NCBI RefSeq assembly: GCF_032118995.1 | Contig: NC_092663.1 | Location: forward strand, 9,486,001-9,550,000 | DNA from: Asterias amurensis | Taxonomy: Eukaryota; Echinodermata; Asteroidea; Forcipulatida; Asteriidae | Direction: 5' to 3' | DNA: 64,000 bases | Shown here: positions 31,301-52,168 of the stretch, one piece after another | Numbering within the stretch: the first letter of the stretch is position 1 | How the letters are laid out: each line of letters begins with the position of its first letter | The notes under the pieces: generated by a model | Told to the model about the DNA's origin: nothing | The model's database searches: none | What the model saw: the letters and a program-made list of their open reading frames with translations, nothing else | Made by a program: the position numbers and the translations under genes

Positions 31301-32915
31301 CATGATCCTAACAACCTGCCCCTTTAACTATAAAATAGCTTCTTACATTAATTTTAGTTCAAACACCAATATACCACCAAGATGTGTTTTAGCACTGTAT
31401 ACTCAGTACTTTCCCGAGCTCTGTAAAAAAAATCACAGGCATACTACTCGGCACTCAGGTGGGATTCGCACCCACGACCTTACAACTTCTTGTTACCACG
31501 GAAAAAATGGGTACTTGCGAGGGGGTAGAGATCTTTGTTGTGAATGATTAGCAACATTATTAAACTTGTCTGATGGTGGTGCATACTCCAAAGGAGTTGA
31601 GATTACTTTCAGGCCCAACAAAGGAATATTTCTAGTGTTAGACACTTTGATACAATGTTTAAAAACACCTAATAAATGTTTTAGAATTTGTGATATTGCT
31701 GTTTTTGTTATTTGAATCCTCAAGTAAAACTAGCTCAATGCATTTCCTATGGTAATCATTTGAGCCAATTTGTGTGGAAATGAGTGTGGATTACAATGGA
31801 ACTACATGTATGCCACATTTACAAACAAGATTCTGAAAATATTGATAATACATTACAAAACAAAGACTACAATAGCTAGAATGGCTTGGTATGTATGATA
31901 ATGTACAGTCAAACTCAAAGCAATGCTGAGCCAGACAGGAAAGACTGCAGAATCAAACAGCAATTTTTCACTCATATACTCATGAATATGACTTCACCAT
32001 TCAAACACCTGCCCTACAACATGGCGTCTGTGAGCGAGTGTGCGTGGGTGGGTGTGTGCGTGCTCATGCCATAGAAACCAAACCGGGAATGCTGCGTGCT
32101 GCGTGCTTTATTGATGTGCGCATTTAGACGCGCTACTCTGCCCAATATGGCGACTTTCATAGCAATAGAGGGGCTACTTAGATACAGTCAATTGCAGTTA
32201 ATCCTTTCTGCACAAACAGACCTGCCTCTCTGCTACAGAATGTCACATCCATCTCAGACTCATGCACCGGACTTCCCATGTACAAATCACGCCCCACGCT
32301 CATGTGCCCGAGAAACTCCATAAAGACCTCTCCGTAAATATACGTGTTGTCTTGAATCAAAAGAAACCAGTCGTATTCGTTGCCGTAGTGTTCGTAGATG
32401 TACTTCCATATTTGGAACATCCTCACATTGACCTGTTCCCCTGGAAATGCGACAATCGTCATTCCGCTTGGGGCTGGCTCAGGGTTCGTCTTCGCAAAAA
32501 ACACTAATTTATTGACATAATGGCTGAGCGTCTTGTTTAGCCCAACAGTGGTGGAATCTAAATCGATCTCTTCACGTGAGACCATTACGCCCACAAATAG
32601 TTTCTCTTTAATTTGAAGTTCCGAGGAGATGTAACGCGATCGGATCAGGCTTTGTCGATCAATGTCCTTCTTCACCAGTGGATTATTTGCCGTCATCAAA
32701 ACCGGTTCAAAGTCCTTGTCATTTAGTTGGTTCCCGTTTTCATCCGTGCCGTAATCTATGATTGCATTGGTTTTTCGCTTGGTCCCCGCGTGAATGTTAC
32801 TATCCAGTCCGCAATCACTGCCAGGTGGAACGCAGATCAAACTGAGCAATGCTCCAACCATTACACCAACAGCAACATAAATCACCGTGCGAGATTTGCT
32901 TTTCATTATGGCCAT
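28390..32915 (-). CDS. CHPF: Chondroitin polymerizing factor (CHPF/CHPF2-like), complete
   Basis: Coding exons 32222-32915, 31044-31189 and 28390-29841 join in phase (1, 0) to 763 residues; human CHPF and CHPF2 are about 770-775. It is a type II Golgi protein: short cytoplasmic tail, membrane anchor at ~11-30, then an N-terminal GT31-like domain and a C-terminal chondroitin-GalNAc-transferase-like domain. Matching landmarks include GYMLSRNLL at the start of exon 2, YKLHKYFSEQ, GYRRFEPLRGMEYTLD, MPYVTE, MDVVSKK and SGWQVFFP. CHPF proteins partner with chondroitin synthases to extend GlcA-GalNAc chains. The metal-binding DxD is degenerate here (QDNTY at ~188-192), as in the non-catalytic CHPF lineage. 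An acceptor-like AG 6 nt before the ATG suggests a non-coding first exon further upstream. The first ORF reading beyond 32222 is intron. Confidence 0.95.
29870..30100. repeat. 116 bp tandem duplication in a CHPF intron
   Basis: GTTTAGGGAAAAAAA starts at 29870 and GTTTAGGGGAAAAAA at 29986; the two units differ at only a few positions, including CCAAGTATC versus CCAAGCATC. Confidence 0.92.
30131..30591 (-). repeat. tRNA-Leu-derived SINE, copy 3, split by a hairpin element
   Basis: Body GCTGAAACAGGGTTACCCC and a worn tRNA head (CATGTCTGGGATTCAAACCC) match 13418-13692. It is interrupted at 30321-30432. Confidence 0.85.
30321..30432. repeat. 112 bp hairpin element inserted in the SINE
   Basis: GACCCAGTAACTGGGGCGC and its complement close a hairpin with ATTTTGACATTATCG arms. 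ACTACCTTCC is present on both sides (30310-30319 and 30434-30443), a direct target-site duplication. Confidence 0.88.
30610..30860. repeat. Foldback element, family D, copy 3
   Basis: GGGCCCAATCTCATGGCTC at the left, GAGCCATGAAATTGGGCCC at the right, with long inverted arms. It lies in the intron between CHPF exons 2 and 3. Confidence 0.9.
31225..31480 (-). repeat. SINE, family S
   Basis: Contains AGCACTGTATACTCAGTAC, CCCGAGCTCTGT and the tRNA-like GGTGGGATTCGCACCCACGA. It lies in the CHPF first coding intron. Confidence 0.65.
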
Positions 32916-33598
32916 TTCTGCCTGTGAATTTCTGGTTTAAGCAAGTATGTGAACTTCACTTTTGTAGACACACAGGCAGCCTGGCACACATCAAACTGAC
33001 AGGAAAGTTCTTCGCGACTTCAGTCTAGCAGTGTTTCATTGTCTGTTGTGGTGTTTTTTAGACCCCAACATTCTGCTCACAACTTGCAGTTCTAGACAAG
33101 GACATAGCCACGATGTCTCTCCTCACTCTCTCAGTTTTTGCAATAATTAATAAGTGGCATAGTCCCGAGTGTGTAAACGTAAGCACTTCCTTTTCTCACG
33201 AAAATAATGTGATCTTCCTCCACTACTGTGAGCTAGTCGTGCTTGTAGTGCCGTAATGTTATGTTGTGTGTGTGGTATTCGATTGTATGGCTGCGTTATC
33301 TCTATGGCTAGAGGGGGGACTGCAGTGTGTCTAAAATAAAAACTTGGTTCTCAACACCAATTTTACCACTTTTTTTGTTGATCATTACAAATAATTTTAT
33401 ATCAATCAAAGATGACTGATTGACGTATGACTAGGGATAATGAGTTGCTTCCCTGAAAAGTATTCATTTGCAGCTGGTCGGGATTAAAATAATATTTCAA
33501 TGAAAAAGAGAGATGTGTAGAAAGACAGAAACTATTTTTTAACTTGCTATGTCAACCATTCCCGATCCCAGAATGCACTGCAAACTGCAAAATACAAC
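32916..33598. promoter_or_regulatory. Shared upstream region of CHPF and PSMC5 (head-to-head)
   Basis: The two start codons are 683 bp apart on opposite strands. The interval must hold the PSMC5 promoter and 5' UTR and probably at least part of the CHPF 5' region. No TATA box stands out near either start. Sharing of a promoter is inference. Confidence 0.6.
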
Positions 33599-43813
<10,215 letters not shown>

Positions 43814-43834
43814 TTGATATAAATACATAGTGAT

Positions 43835-43840
43835 ATTAAA
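43835..43840 (+). promoter_or_regulatory. Probable PSMC5 polyadenylation signal
   Basis: ATTAAA, 22 nt after the stop codon. A canonical AATAAA is not seen nearby, so the true site may differ. Confidence 0.45.
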
Positions 43841-44504
43841 CTTCATTCATAATGCTTTTGCAAGAGGGCTTTAATGGCCGACAGTTGATACAGTAATTGC
43901 CTACCATCTTTGCTTATAGACAATTACATGACCAAACATCACCAAACAAGAACGAGCAGACGTTGGGGTAGACTGTGGGTAGCTTTAGACCTGAGGTTCG
44001 TGCGAGTACGTTGCCTGTTAGCAAACGCCAATGTTATAATCTGCACAACCATTGTGTCAGACATGTGCATTTCTGCTCCATGCTCCCAGTTTGACAACTT
44101 CTGGCTTCAAATCTGGCATAAGTGTTTTTACAAAAACCAAGAAATTTTATCTTTCTAGAGCATTTCTTATGTTGTAAAGGTATACATTTCTGAGAAGACC
44201 GTAGTCTTTTAAGAACACAAACCTTAGTCCAATTGTGTAACTTTTCTTGCATACATCATCAATGAAAAACTAGTTCAATGCAACTCCTATGGGCTTCTGT
44301 TAATCAGTTTCATGAAATAAGAACTAGTACTACCATTGACTGCAAAGGGAACATGACAAGGATTAAGAGTGTGGTGGAATTTAACACAAATTTAACCTAT
44401 GAATGTTTCCTATTGGTTTATTTAGTGCTATTTTTCTGTTTGGAAAGTTTGGTCAAAATATAAATGAAGATAGCTGTTACTGGTATCTGTCAGTTATATT
44501 TATT

Positions 44505-44879
44505 AAAGGCAGTGGACACTATTGGTATCTACTCAAAATATTTATTAGCATAAAACCTTACGAGAAATGGGGAGAGGTGGGTAGTATAAAACATTGTGAG
44601 AAACGGCTTCTTCTGAAGTGGAGTAGTTTTCGAGAAAGAATTAATTTTCCACTTTTTTGATTTTGAGACCTCAGGTTTAGAATTTGAGGTCTCGAAATCA
44701 AGCATCTGAACGCACACAACTTTGTGTGACAAGGGTGTTTTTTTAATATTATTATCTCGCAAATTCAACAACCAATCGAGCTCAAATTTTCACAGGTTTG
44801 TTATGTTATGCATATGTTGAGATACACCAACTGTGAAGGCTAGTCTTTGGCAATTACCAATAGTGTCCAGTGTTTTTAA
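44505..44879. repeat. TTAA-flanked foldback element, family B, copy 5
   Basis: Edges TTAA-AGGCAGTGGACACTATTGG and GTGTCCAGTGTT-TTAA, opposite in orientation to the copy at 36834. Confidence 0.92.
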
Positions 44880-44939
44880 AACAAAGATAGTCTTATTCCT
44901 ACAAACTTTGTGAATTTTAGAATTCAACTTGCAGAAGAA

Positions 44940-45146
44940 TTGCACAATTTCATGGCACTGCTTACTGCATAATGTTGTCCTTGCCATCACCAATCTCTGT
45001 GCTAGCTACTGCTAGCTGTGTAAGCAAAATGCTAAGTGGTACAATACTACTGGCTAACCTGTGAAACATGCTTCCGTTATAAGTACCTCTGGTACTGTAG
45101 TGCCAATTGATCACATTGAAGTAAGCAGAGCCATGGAATTGAGTAC
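44940..45146. repeat. Degenerate family D foldback element
   Basis: CACAATTTCATGGCACTGC at the left and GTAAGCAGAGCCATGGAATTG at the right. Confidence 0.65.
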
Positions 45147-45190
45147 ATTAATATCTAGGATTTGAAACTTTGCATGGTGGAGATAAGATA

Positions 45191-45415
45191 TAGAAGAGTT
45201 TGCGGTAACACCATGTAATAACAATCTCTAAATGAGTTGGGGTGGTTCTGAAAAGAACCGTTGGGTTAACTCGACGTTTCGATCAGTATGCTCATTCTCC
45301 AGAAGACGATCAGAGCATACTGATCGAAACGTCGAGTTAACCCAACGGTTCTTTTCAGAACCACCCCAACTCATTTAGAGATTGTTATTACATGGTGTTA
45401 CCGCAAACTCTTCTA
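45191..45415. repeat. Perfect palindrome: 103 bp arms, 19 bp spacer (family C relative)
   Basis: 45191-45293 and 45313-45415 are exact inverted copies by my base-by-base reading. Outer ends are TAGAAGAGTTTGCGGTAAC, which places it in family C. The spacer reads ATTCTCCAGAAGACGATCA. No coding capacity. Confidence 0.95.
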
Positions 45416-45761
45416 TACATTAATATCAATGCCAAAACATTTGTGATCGTAGAAAAGGATGTTTGAAACACATTTATTAATTAAAAATGAGTCATGACAT
45501 TGGTGAGCAGATTTTGATGTAATCTTTTGAAGCTACTGAAGTTAGTAACTTCTTCTAATGTATTCGTATTATACAAATCAGAAGAAGTGTACGGAGAAAA
45601 CAAGTTGGGTAAAATAAATTACACAAGAGAATTTGAATAACACACACAGTTGATTAAAAATATTGTACATGTATTGTTTATATGCTTAGATGATTGTATT
45701 CATTACATCCCCTTGTACATGTATAATTTAATTTTTTAAATGTCGTTTGTTGCTCATCCCC

Positions 45762-45771
45762 CCCCCCCAAC
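45762..45771. repeat. Poly-C tract
   Basis: Run of about ten C residues. Confidence 0.8.
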
Positions 45772-45792
45772 ATTTTGTCTTCATTGTGATCA

Positions 45793-46040
45793 GGGCCCCA
45801 TTTCATAAATCCTGTAAGCACAAAAATGTGCTTAGCATGAAATGTCTTCCTTGATAAAAACAGGATTACCAACCAAATTGCCAGGTGATTTTCAGGATGC
45901 GCAAACAACAGCTGAAAACCAGTATCAAGCAATATGCAGCAAATGGAAATTTGGATGGTGATCCAGTTTTTACCAAGGAAGAAATTTCATGCTAAGCACA
46001 GTTTTGTGCTTACAATTACATGTTTTATGAAATTGGGCCT
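45793..46040. repeat. Foldback element, family E, copy 2
   Basis: GGGCCCCATTTCATAAATCC and TTTTATGAAATTGGGCC ends, with AAATTTCATGCTAAGC and GCTTAGCATGAAATG inside. Confidence 0.88.
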
Positions 46041-46124
46041 TGGTTCTGGGAATCTAGAAGAGTTTAGGGGGGGGGGGTCTGAGGTCTGTACTTGCAGGAA
46101 AATAGGACACTTGTGACTTGACAC

Positions 46125-46480
46125 TTTTGATAATACTCAAGGTAATAATTGTTGGCATAAAAACTTATTTGGTAACGAGCTGTTGGTAGTGTACAAATCA
46201 TTGTGAGAAATTGCTCCCTCTAAAGCAAAATAGTTTTTGAGAAAGCGGTAATTTTTCACTAATTTTTTTAAAGACTTCAGGACTGAAGCCTTTGATTGGA
46301 CATCTGACGAGCGCACAAATTTGTGAAACAAGGGTGTTTTTTTTCTGTCATTACTCTTCTGGCAACTTTGATGACCAATTGAGCCCACATTTCCACAGAT
46401 TTGTTATTTAATACATATGTTGGGATACCAAGTGAGAATGCCAAAGAATGACCGTTACTTGGAGTCAACAGTGCCTTCTG
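46125..46480. repeat. Family B element, diverged copy 6
   Basis: AATTGTTGGCATAAAAACTT, CATTGTGAGAAATTGC and TTCCACAGATTTGTTATTT are shared with family B. Ends are worn. Confidence 0.7.
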
Positions 46481-47939
46481 CAAGTATGGGAACAAATATG
46501 GGCATGGTATGCGCTTTTGTGAGATGTTCTTGTGAAATGGCACGGGGCTTAATTTGCTTTCTCCAGTTTAGGAACATCTGACCGTTTTTTATTCACATTT
46601 TCCACTATATTTCCCCATAATCATGTAAAGCCCCACCCTACCCATGATCTTATTCTGAAAGGCATTGTGTAACATTAACCTGCGATTTGAATATTTTTGA
46701 CCGAACGGAAGTTTTAAAATGGCACGGCAACAATGGTCAGAAACCTTGGTTGAATTAGGAGCTATAAGAATGATGGTAGAATTGGTTGAAAAGTGGTACT
46801 GTTTTTGTGTCCATGCAAAGTTTGCACTCTTTATTGCTTTTTCGATATTCAAATAACCATCGTATGTCATTTCCCACGTATTAATTTACTGAGCGCACGG
46901 AGGGCGGAAGAAAGGCCTCATGTTTCCACCAATGCCGTGAGCAAAGCGTGCTCTACGTGATCATCCTAAATTATGCTTTCCATGTGTTTTGCATCTTCCA
47001 TCGAAATGACCTTTCCAACGACCTTGAGGTCAAACAAGAGGGAAACACCAGAGAAATGCGACACCACTACGGCATGTAAAAACAACGGCTGGTCGATGAG
47101 TGGTTGGTATGGTATGTGGTATAGAAAAATCTCAGAAAAACAAGTGGTTGTTGGTGTCGTTACAACTTCCAAGACTTTAGAGTTGTCTGTATGCCCTTCA
47201 AGCATAGTGAAATAATATTTTGAAAGCAACATTCTTGTTTATGTCAGAAGATTGCGTCTACACTCAAGATACTGACCTGGCAGCCCAAGACGATTTGACA
47301 AGAAGTAATTTGTGTTTATTATACTTCCGCTCCGTTGTAAACCACCATGCGTAATCCCCGCACAGACACTCGACTTTTCTTTTGTTGCGTTGCATTGACG
47401 GCATCCCGAGCTTTGGACTGTGGTTCTAATCTCATGTAATCCGCCTGGCAAAAGTGGGGATTAGGATCTTGGATGAAGGGATTTTATCCGTCTTGATGAG
47501 AGAAGACATTGCTGTATATACACTGTACAAGATGAAGCATCATTCGGAGAGCTATATTTGAGTGTGTGGTGAGTTTCTCATATCAATTTCAAACTGCAGC
47601 AGTTTGACATCTTTAATTCCAAGTCTGGAATCACACGAAGTTCCACTGTCTGCTGTGGATCAATCGGGTGGTCGTATTTGTCTTGGCGAACACTTCCCTC
47701 ATCTGGCCATCAGGCAATGAAGAAGTAACCGGTCGTTTACTCGTCGGTTCTTTTGGGATGGAAGACATATTAACCAAGAACATGGAGGTAGGAATCCTAC
47801 CTCCATGCCAAGAATAACTCCCGAAGTGCTCTTGCCACCACACTTGTTTCATAGAACAATAAGCAAAAAAAAAAAACTACTAAGTTTCCTTGGACTCTGA
47901 CGATCGATCAGGAGGGGATCACCCGGGTTGAACTGAATT

Positions 47940-48180
47940 TATATTACTTCAGTTTTCGTTCTTCATTCTTCTGAACTGTGACACGCCGCCGTCGTCGATC
48001 CAGCAAAAGAAACCAACGAGATAGAGGAAAACAACTGCAACCCGAGTTCTAAAAAATTACTGTCGTTTTGACGGAATAATCTGTCTTTGTTTTAGATTTT
48101 GGTTGTTTGTGTAAAGTAACAAAAGATAACGCCAGCGAAGAATCAATTACCGAAACCATTGAACTTGTCATCAATTAAAG
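47940..48180 (+). promoter_or_regulatory. Probable 5' UTR exon and promoter of the cytochrome b561 gene
   Basis: A strong donor (AAAG then GTAAGT) follows 48180, and the matching acceptor is at 48641, 16 nt before the start codon. The transcription start is not determined. Confidence 0.5.
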
Positions 48181-48657
48181 GTAAGTCATGTACACTTGCA
48201 ACAACTGCGGTTGAACACCGTGTGTTTTGCACAAAAATTGTCACAATTTCATCATAGCTGGGGTAGGGAGTGCAACGCTAATTTTTCCTATTTGTATTGG
48301 TGTTATTTTTAATGAAGATTCTTGTTTTGGTATCTTTTGACAACGCACATTGTGTCAATTCTAACGCCCTAAAATTTGCTAGATGGGGCGATTATGAACA
48401 ATCACACAATACGTGGTTTAAAAGTGGTAATGGCGGGGAACTTTCTTTAATATAACGCTTGAAATGCAGAAGTTTTTGAGAAATTAGTAAAACAAGGTAG
48501 TTTTGATCTTGCACGTCCAAAACTCATGTTTGAAAATAGTGAACACACTTTTCTCAACTTTTTTCTCGTGACTTTCACAGAGTATAAAATCAACAATAGC
48601 ATTGACTTGTAACTGAATCTGCATTTGTTTCCCATCCTCAGACCCATCCCGTGAGAG

Positions 48658-50887
48658 ATGGCTTCTTTATTTTGGCCCCTCGTTGTTATCTCCCAATTAT
48701 TTGGTATCACCATGATGGCTGTTATGGTTATATGGCTGCAGCATCACGTCGGTGGTTTTACATGGGGCGGTACCGGTGGATACCACCCGTTACTTCTCAC
48801 CACAGCTTTGGTGTTCCTGTTTGGAGAAGGTACAAAAAAACTGTATTTTCCTCATTTCAGTTTCCTGTCAGCCGAAGCAACGAGTTGCCCTTGAAATGCT
48901 ACAGTTTAAATTTGCATTCTCCTCACTATAGGGTGCCCTTTGCCAAAGAAAATGCCTTAGTGCCCTTTTTTTGAACAATTGCAATCATTTTGTTTTGCTG
49001 GGAATATTAAGAATCACGAGGTCCTAACCGTCGTTGCGTGCCCAGCAGTTTAACCTGGTCGAATTGCTAAATACTAGTTGTTTGTAACTAACTTTAACAG
49101 TTATACATAGGCGTATTGAAGATAGGTATACTCTCTAAATGTAAAAGAGTGAAAAACACCACTCTTTACATTTCGAGCTGTCCCTCATATGGCTCTTTAA
49201 AAAGAGTGGTGGTTATTTCACTCTTTTAGAGGAGTTTCACTGCAAGACAGAGTGAAAAATCACTCAAAAAGATGCAAACTTCAATCTAAAAGAGTGGAAG
49301 ACCACTCGAAAAAGAGTTGTCCTTCATATGGCTCTTCAAAGAGTGCCTTTTCACTCTTTTATATTAAGAGAGTATTGAAGACATCCCAACGTTATGTTTG
49401 GGTTTCACGAATAAACTGTCATTGGGGTCTGTAGGTCAATGCTACTCTCAAAAGTTGTGAATAATAATATTCAGTTTTCAAACGTTTGAATTGTGTTCCA
49501 TGTTCCTTTATATTATAGCTCTTTTGTCGTTTCGGACCTTCAGTCGATGTCGGCTCCCATACCTGGGCCAGAAAGCCATCCACGCCACGGTTCACACAGT
49601 GATTATCATTCTTGTAATTGTCGGTCTGCGAGCTGCGACCATTGCCAAGGATGGGGAAAAGGAACACGCACATAATTACTCCATGCACAGCTGGCTTGGA
49701 ATTCTTACTGTCGTTTTGTTTTGTGCTCAGGTAAGATTTTGTGAACTTGATTTCTGTGAAAATAATTCGTAAAAATGTGTCTTTGGAATAAGTTAGGTAC
49801 AATGGCTTTGTTTACATACTAAAGACACTTACTTGTTGTGTATTTGCAAATATTATTATACAAGTGTTCTGAATCTGACTGAGTCTAATTGAAACATCAC
49901 ACCAGTGTTTTGTAGAGAAGACAAAAATATTATGAAGAAAAGTTTGTTCACAGTTCTTCAGTTTAAAAAAAAAGGTGGCACTTTACGCCACTCAGTTTTA
50001 CGCCACTCAGTTTTTCTTAGGGTGTGTCAATGAAGATGCAAATTATTTTTGAGAATGAAACTTATGCAAGAATCATTGAGTAGTATTTAAGGTGACAATA
50101 ACCTTGTTCTCTGTCTCTTGTTATAGTTTATTGCGGGTTGTGTTTATTATGGTGCCGAGCGATTCCTTCGTGAGGACCATCCACTGAGGGCGCACTACCC
50201 TCAAATCCACGTTTTCTTTGGAATCTTCATGCTGGCCCTGTCCATAGGCTCTTGTCTTACAGGGTTGAATGAACTTGCTATTTATCAGATGTAAGTTTTC
50301 CTCATAGATGTCGCTTTTCCTAACACAGTTAACACGTACGTATACATGTATAGGCCTATCCAGCTGTTCCACAGACCGTATGTAGAAAACTTACTGCTTT
50401 CCAATATTGTTTCCCCTCCCAAACTTAGGCTAAGGCTCAAACACCACCTATAGTCCAGCATTCTCCTGAAGACGAGCAAAGTATACTGTTCGAAACGTCA
50501 AGACTACACCGCTCTTTTCAGAGCCAACACTCCCACAAAAGATACTTTAAATTACCCGCAAGTCACTCTTATGTTTCCTCTTAAGTTCCAACAGATGGCT
50601 GTCTGCAACACCTCATAGCCCCTCAGTTTACTTTTCTGTCATCTTTTTTTAGATTGGGATATTCCAAAGGAGTTGTGTCCGGTGCTATCGGCAACGTATA
50701 CGGTCTACTGATGGTTTTCTTTGGTGGTACCATTGTCTTCATTACAACCCGACCAGAGTTCAAGACGGAAACATTGCAAACTGTGACCTCAGACTCACGT
50801 GATCAGACCGGGTACCAGGAAGCCTTGCCTGGTGTACAAGTAGTCAGTGATGATGGGCTCAAGATGGAACTGAGGGATTCTGATTGA
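48658..50887 (+). CDS. CYB561: Cytochrome b561 family transmembrane ascorbate-dependent reductase, complete
   Basis: Coding exons 48658-48829, 49519-49730, 50127-50290 and 50653-50887 join in phase to 260 residues, with a non-coding exon upstream (acceptor before 48642). Six hydrophobic segments are visible. The four expected haem-ligand histidines are present: H43 in YHP, H79 in AIHATVH, H114 in YSMHSWLG and H156 in QIHVFFG, the usual two pairs in the four core helices. The family moves electrons from cytosolic ascorbate across vesicle, lysosome or plasma membranes to reduce semidehydroascorbate or ferric iron. The C-terminal tail (~45 residues) is acidic and cytosolic. I cannot say which vertebrate paralogue (CYB561, CYBRD1, CYB561A3) is closest. 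Reading past the donors at 48829 and 49730 runs into intron. Confidence 0.95.
49115..49385. repeat. Foldback element with AAAAGAGTG repeats
   Basis: ATACTCTCTAAATGTAAAAG at the left and CTTTTATATTAAGAGAGTAT at the right. TCCCTCATATGGCTCTT and TCCTTCATATGGCTCTT also make a direct repeat inside. Located in the first coding intron of cytochrome b561. Confidence 0.8.
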
Positions 50888-50915
50888 TTCAACAGTTATA
50901 TGTGTGAACACGAAG

Positions 50916-50921
50916 AATAAA
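50916..50921 (+). promoter_or_regulatory. Cytochrome b561 polyadenylation signal
   Basis: AATAAA 29 nt after the stop codon, followed by an A-rich stretch. Confidence 0.8.
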
Positions 50922-51329
50922 GTGAAGAAATAAAAAAAAAAATTAAATACTGCTTAGAAATGAGCTCTAAATGCTGAATATATAATTATTGACATACTAT
51001 ATAATTATTGACATTTCCATGCAACAATCGGGCACGATTGTTTCCGAATAGTAGGCCTAATCACCTAAATGCGAATACAGAATTCGATAAGTTGCATGGC
51101 TAGATTTTTAATCATTTTTCATGAGCGAATTAATTTCGAAAGAGTATTAATAATTAAATACCTTTAAAATACGAGAGATAAAGTACAAAAATACTCCAAA
51201 TAAATGATTCACTATAGGCCTGTTTCATCTTATGTTGTTTTGTTTAATGAAATATATTTAAGACGATTTGGGGTTGAACAAAGAAACGTCCACATTGGCT
51301 GGATTTGAACCAATGGTCTATTTAGCTTT

Positions 51330-51680
51330 CTAGCCCATGTTTGACGGTCTCCCGTTTTTCCAATATCCTTTTTTTCCCCCGGGGCAGTCAGAAATAGAAG
51401 CCATTATGCTGGGCCTCTGTCTTTTTCCACCAGGGCCCAATAACTTCAATGTAAAGTTCTCCCTTTTGTCTGAATGGCTAGGCTGAGGGAAAAGACAAAT
51501 GCATACATTCACTCTAGTCCAACTACCAATACAACACCAACAAATTTGAAAAGTTTGATCATAAAATAAATATTATACGCATATTGTTCTTGACGAAGAA
51601 TTTTGGCATTTCCATTCTACCTCCATGGCTAGATGAACCCACGAATTATCAACATCAAAAACAGGAGGGGTGGCGGCCAT
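51330..51680 (-). CDS. Candidate small gene, minus strand of a divergent pair
   Basis: ATG at 51680 in a good context (ACAAAAATGGCCGCC) opens an exon 51621-51680 with donor GAG-GTAGAA. Exon 51330-51482 follows a strong polypyrimidine acceptor (TTTTCCCTCAG) in the same phase and ends in a stop: 70 residues. The frame also stays open upstream to an ATG at 51752 (94 residues). No family recognised. The second exon is Lys/Gly/Arg-rich. Coding status rests on phase and splice-site quality only. Confidence 0.3.
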
Positions 51681-51890
51681 TTTTGTCTTCTTGCAGTCGT
51701 AAAACCTGGCGCGTACGACGTCTTCGGTAAAATCGCCACACATCGGTGTCATTCACTCAAAAGTTTCAAAGGATACGGTAACAGAATTGTCTTTCATGCA
51801 AGATAGAGGGCGCACTTCAAAAATAAGGGAGGTGCACAAACCATCGGGCGAACGCTGGAATGTTGAACAGGTGGTCGCTGATTGTTTTGG

Positions 51891-52080
51891 CCAATCAGAC
51901 AATGCTAAAGAAGAATGGCAATAACAACCAATTCCCTTTCACCCAATCAGATAACGTCAATGGGATATCACTACAAAAATTGGCTGTCCAATCAGATAGC
52001 ATCAATGGGACTTGCTGAAAGTTTGGTGGTCCAATCAGGTAGCGTCAGACGATAACAGTGAGGCTAAAAATTGCGGGAAG
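51891..52080. promoter_or_regulatory. CCAAT-box array, likely bidirectional promoter
   Basis: CCAATCAG occurs at 51891, 51943, 51988 and 52031, spaced 52, 45 and 43 bp apart in the same orientation, followed by TTGCGGGAAG at 52071 that resembles an E2F-type site. Multiple spaced CCAAT boxes are typical of NF-Y-driven, often cell-cycle-regulated promoters lacking a TATA box. Binding is inference. Confidence 0.55.
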
Positions 52081-52168
52081 TGTGCACGTCTGAAAAGAAT
52101 GTAATGCGATATCATTCATTCTTCGAGTTGATGAAAGGACAGCGGTTAATGTCAAGTTGCGAGTAAAA

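Larger units (their letters stand above)
43842..47940. other. Repeat-rich interval between PSMC5 and cytochrome b561
   Basis: Repeats are listed separately. 46970-47230 is open on both strands for about 80 codons, and 47631-47852 is open on the minus strand, but neither gives a recognisable protein or a joined exon set. Confidence 0.4.
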
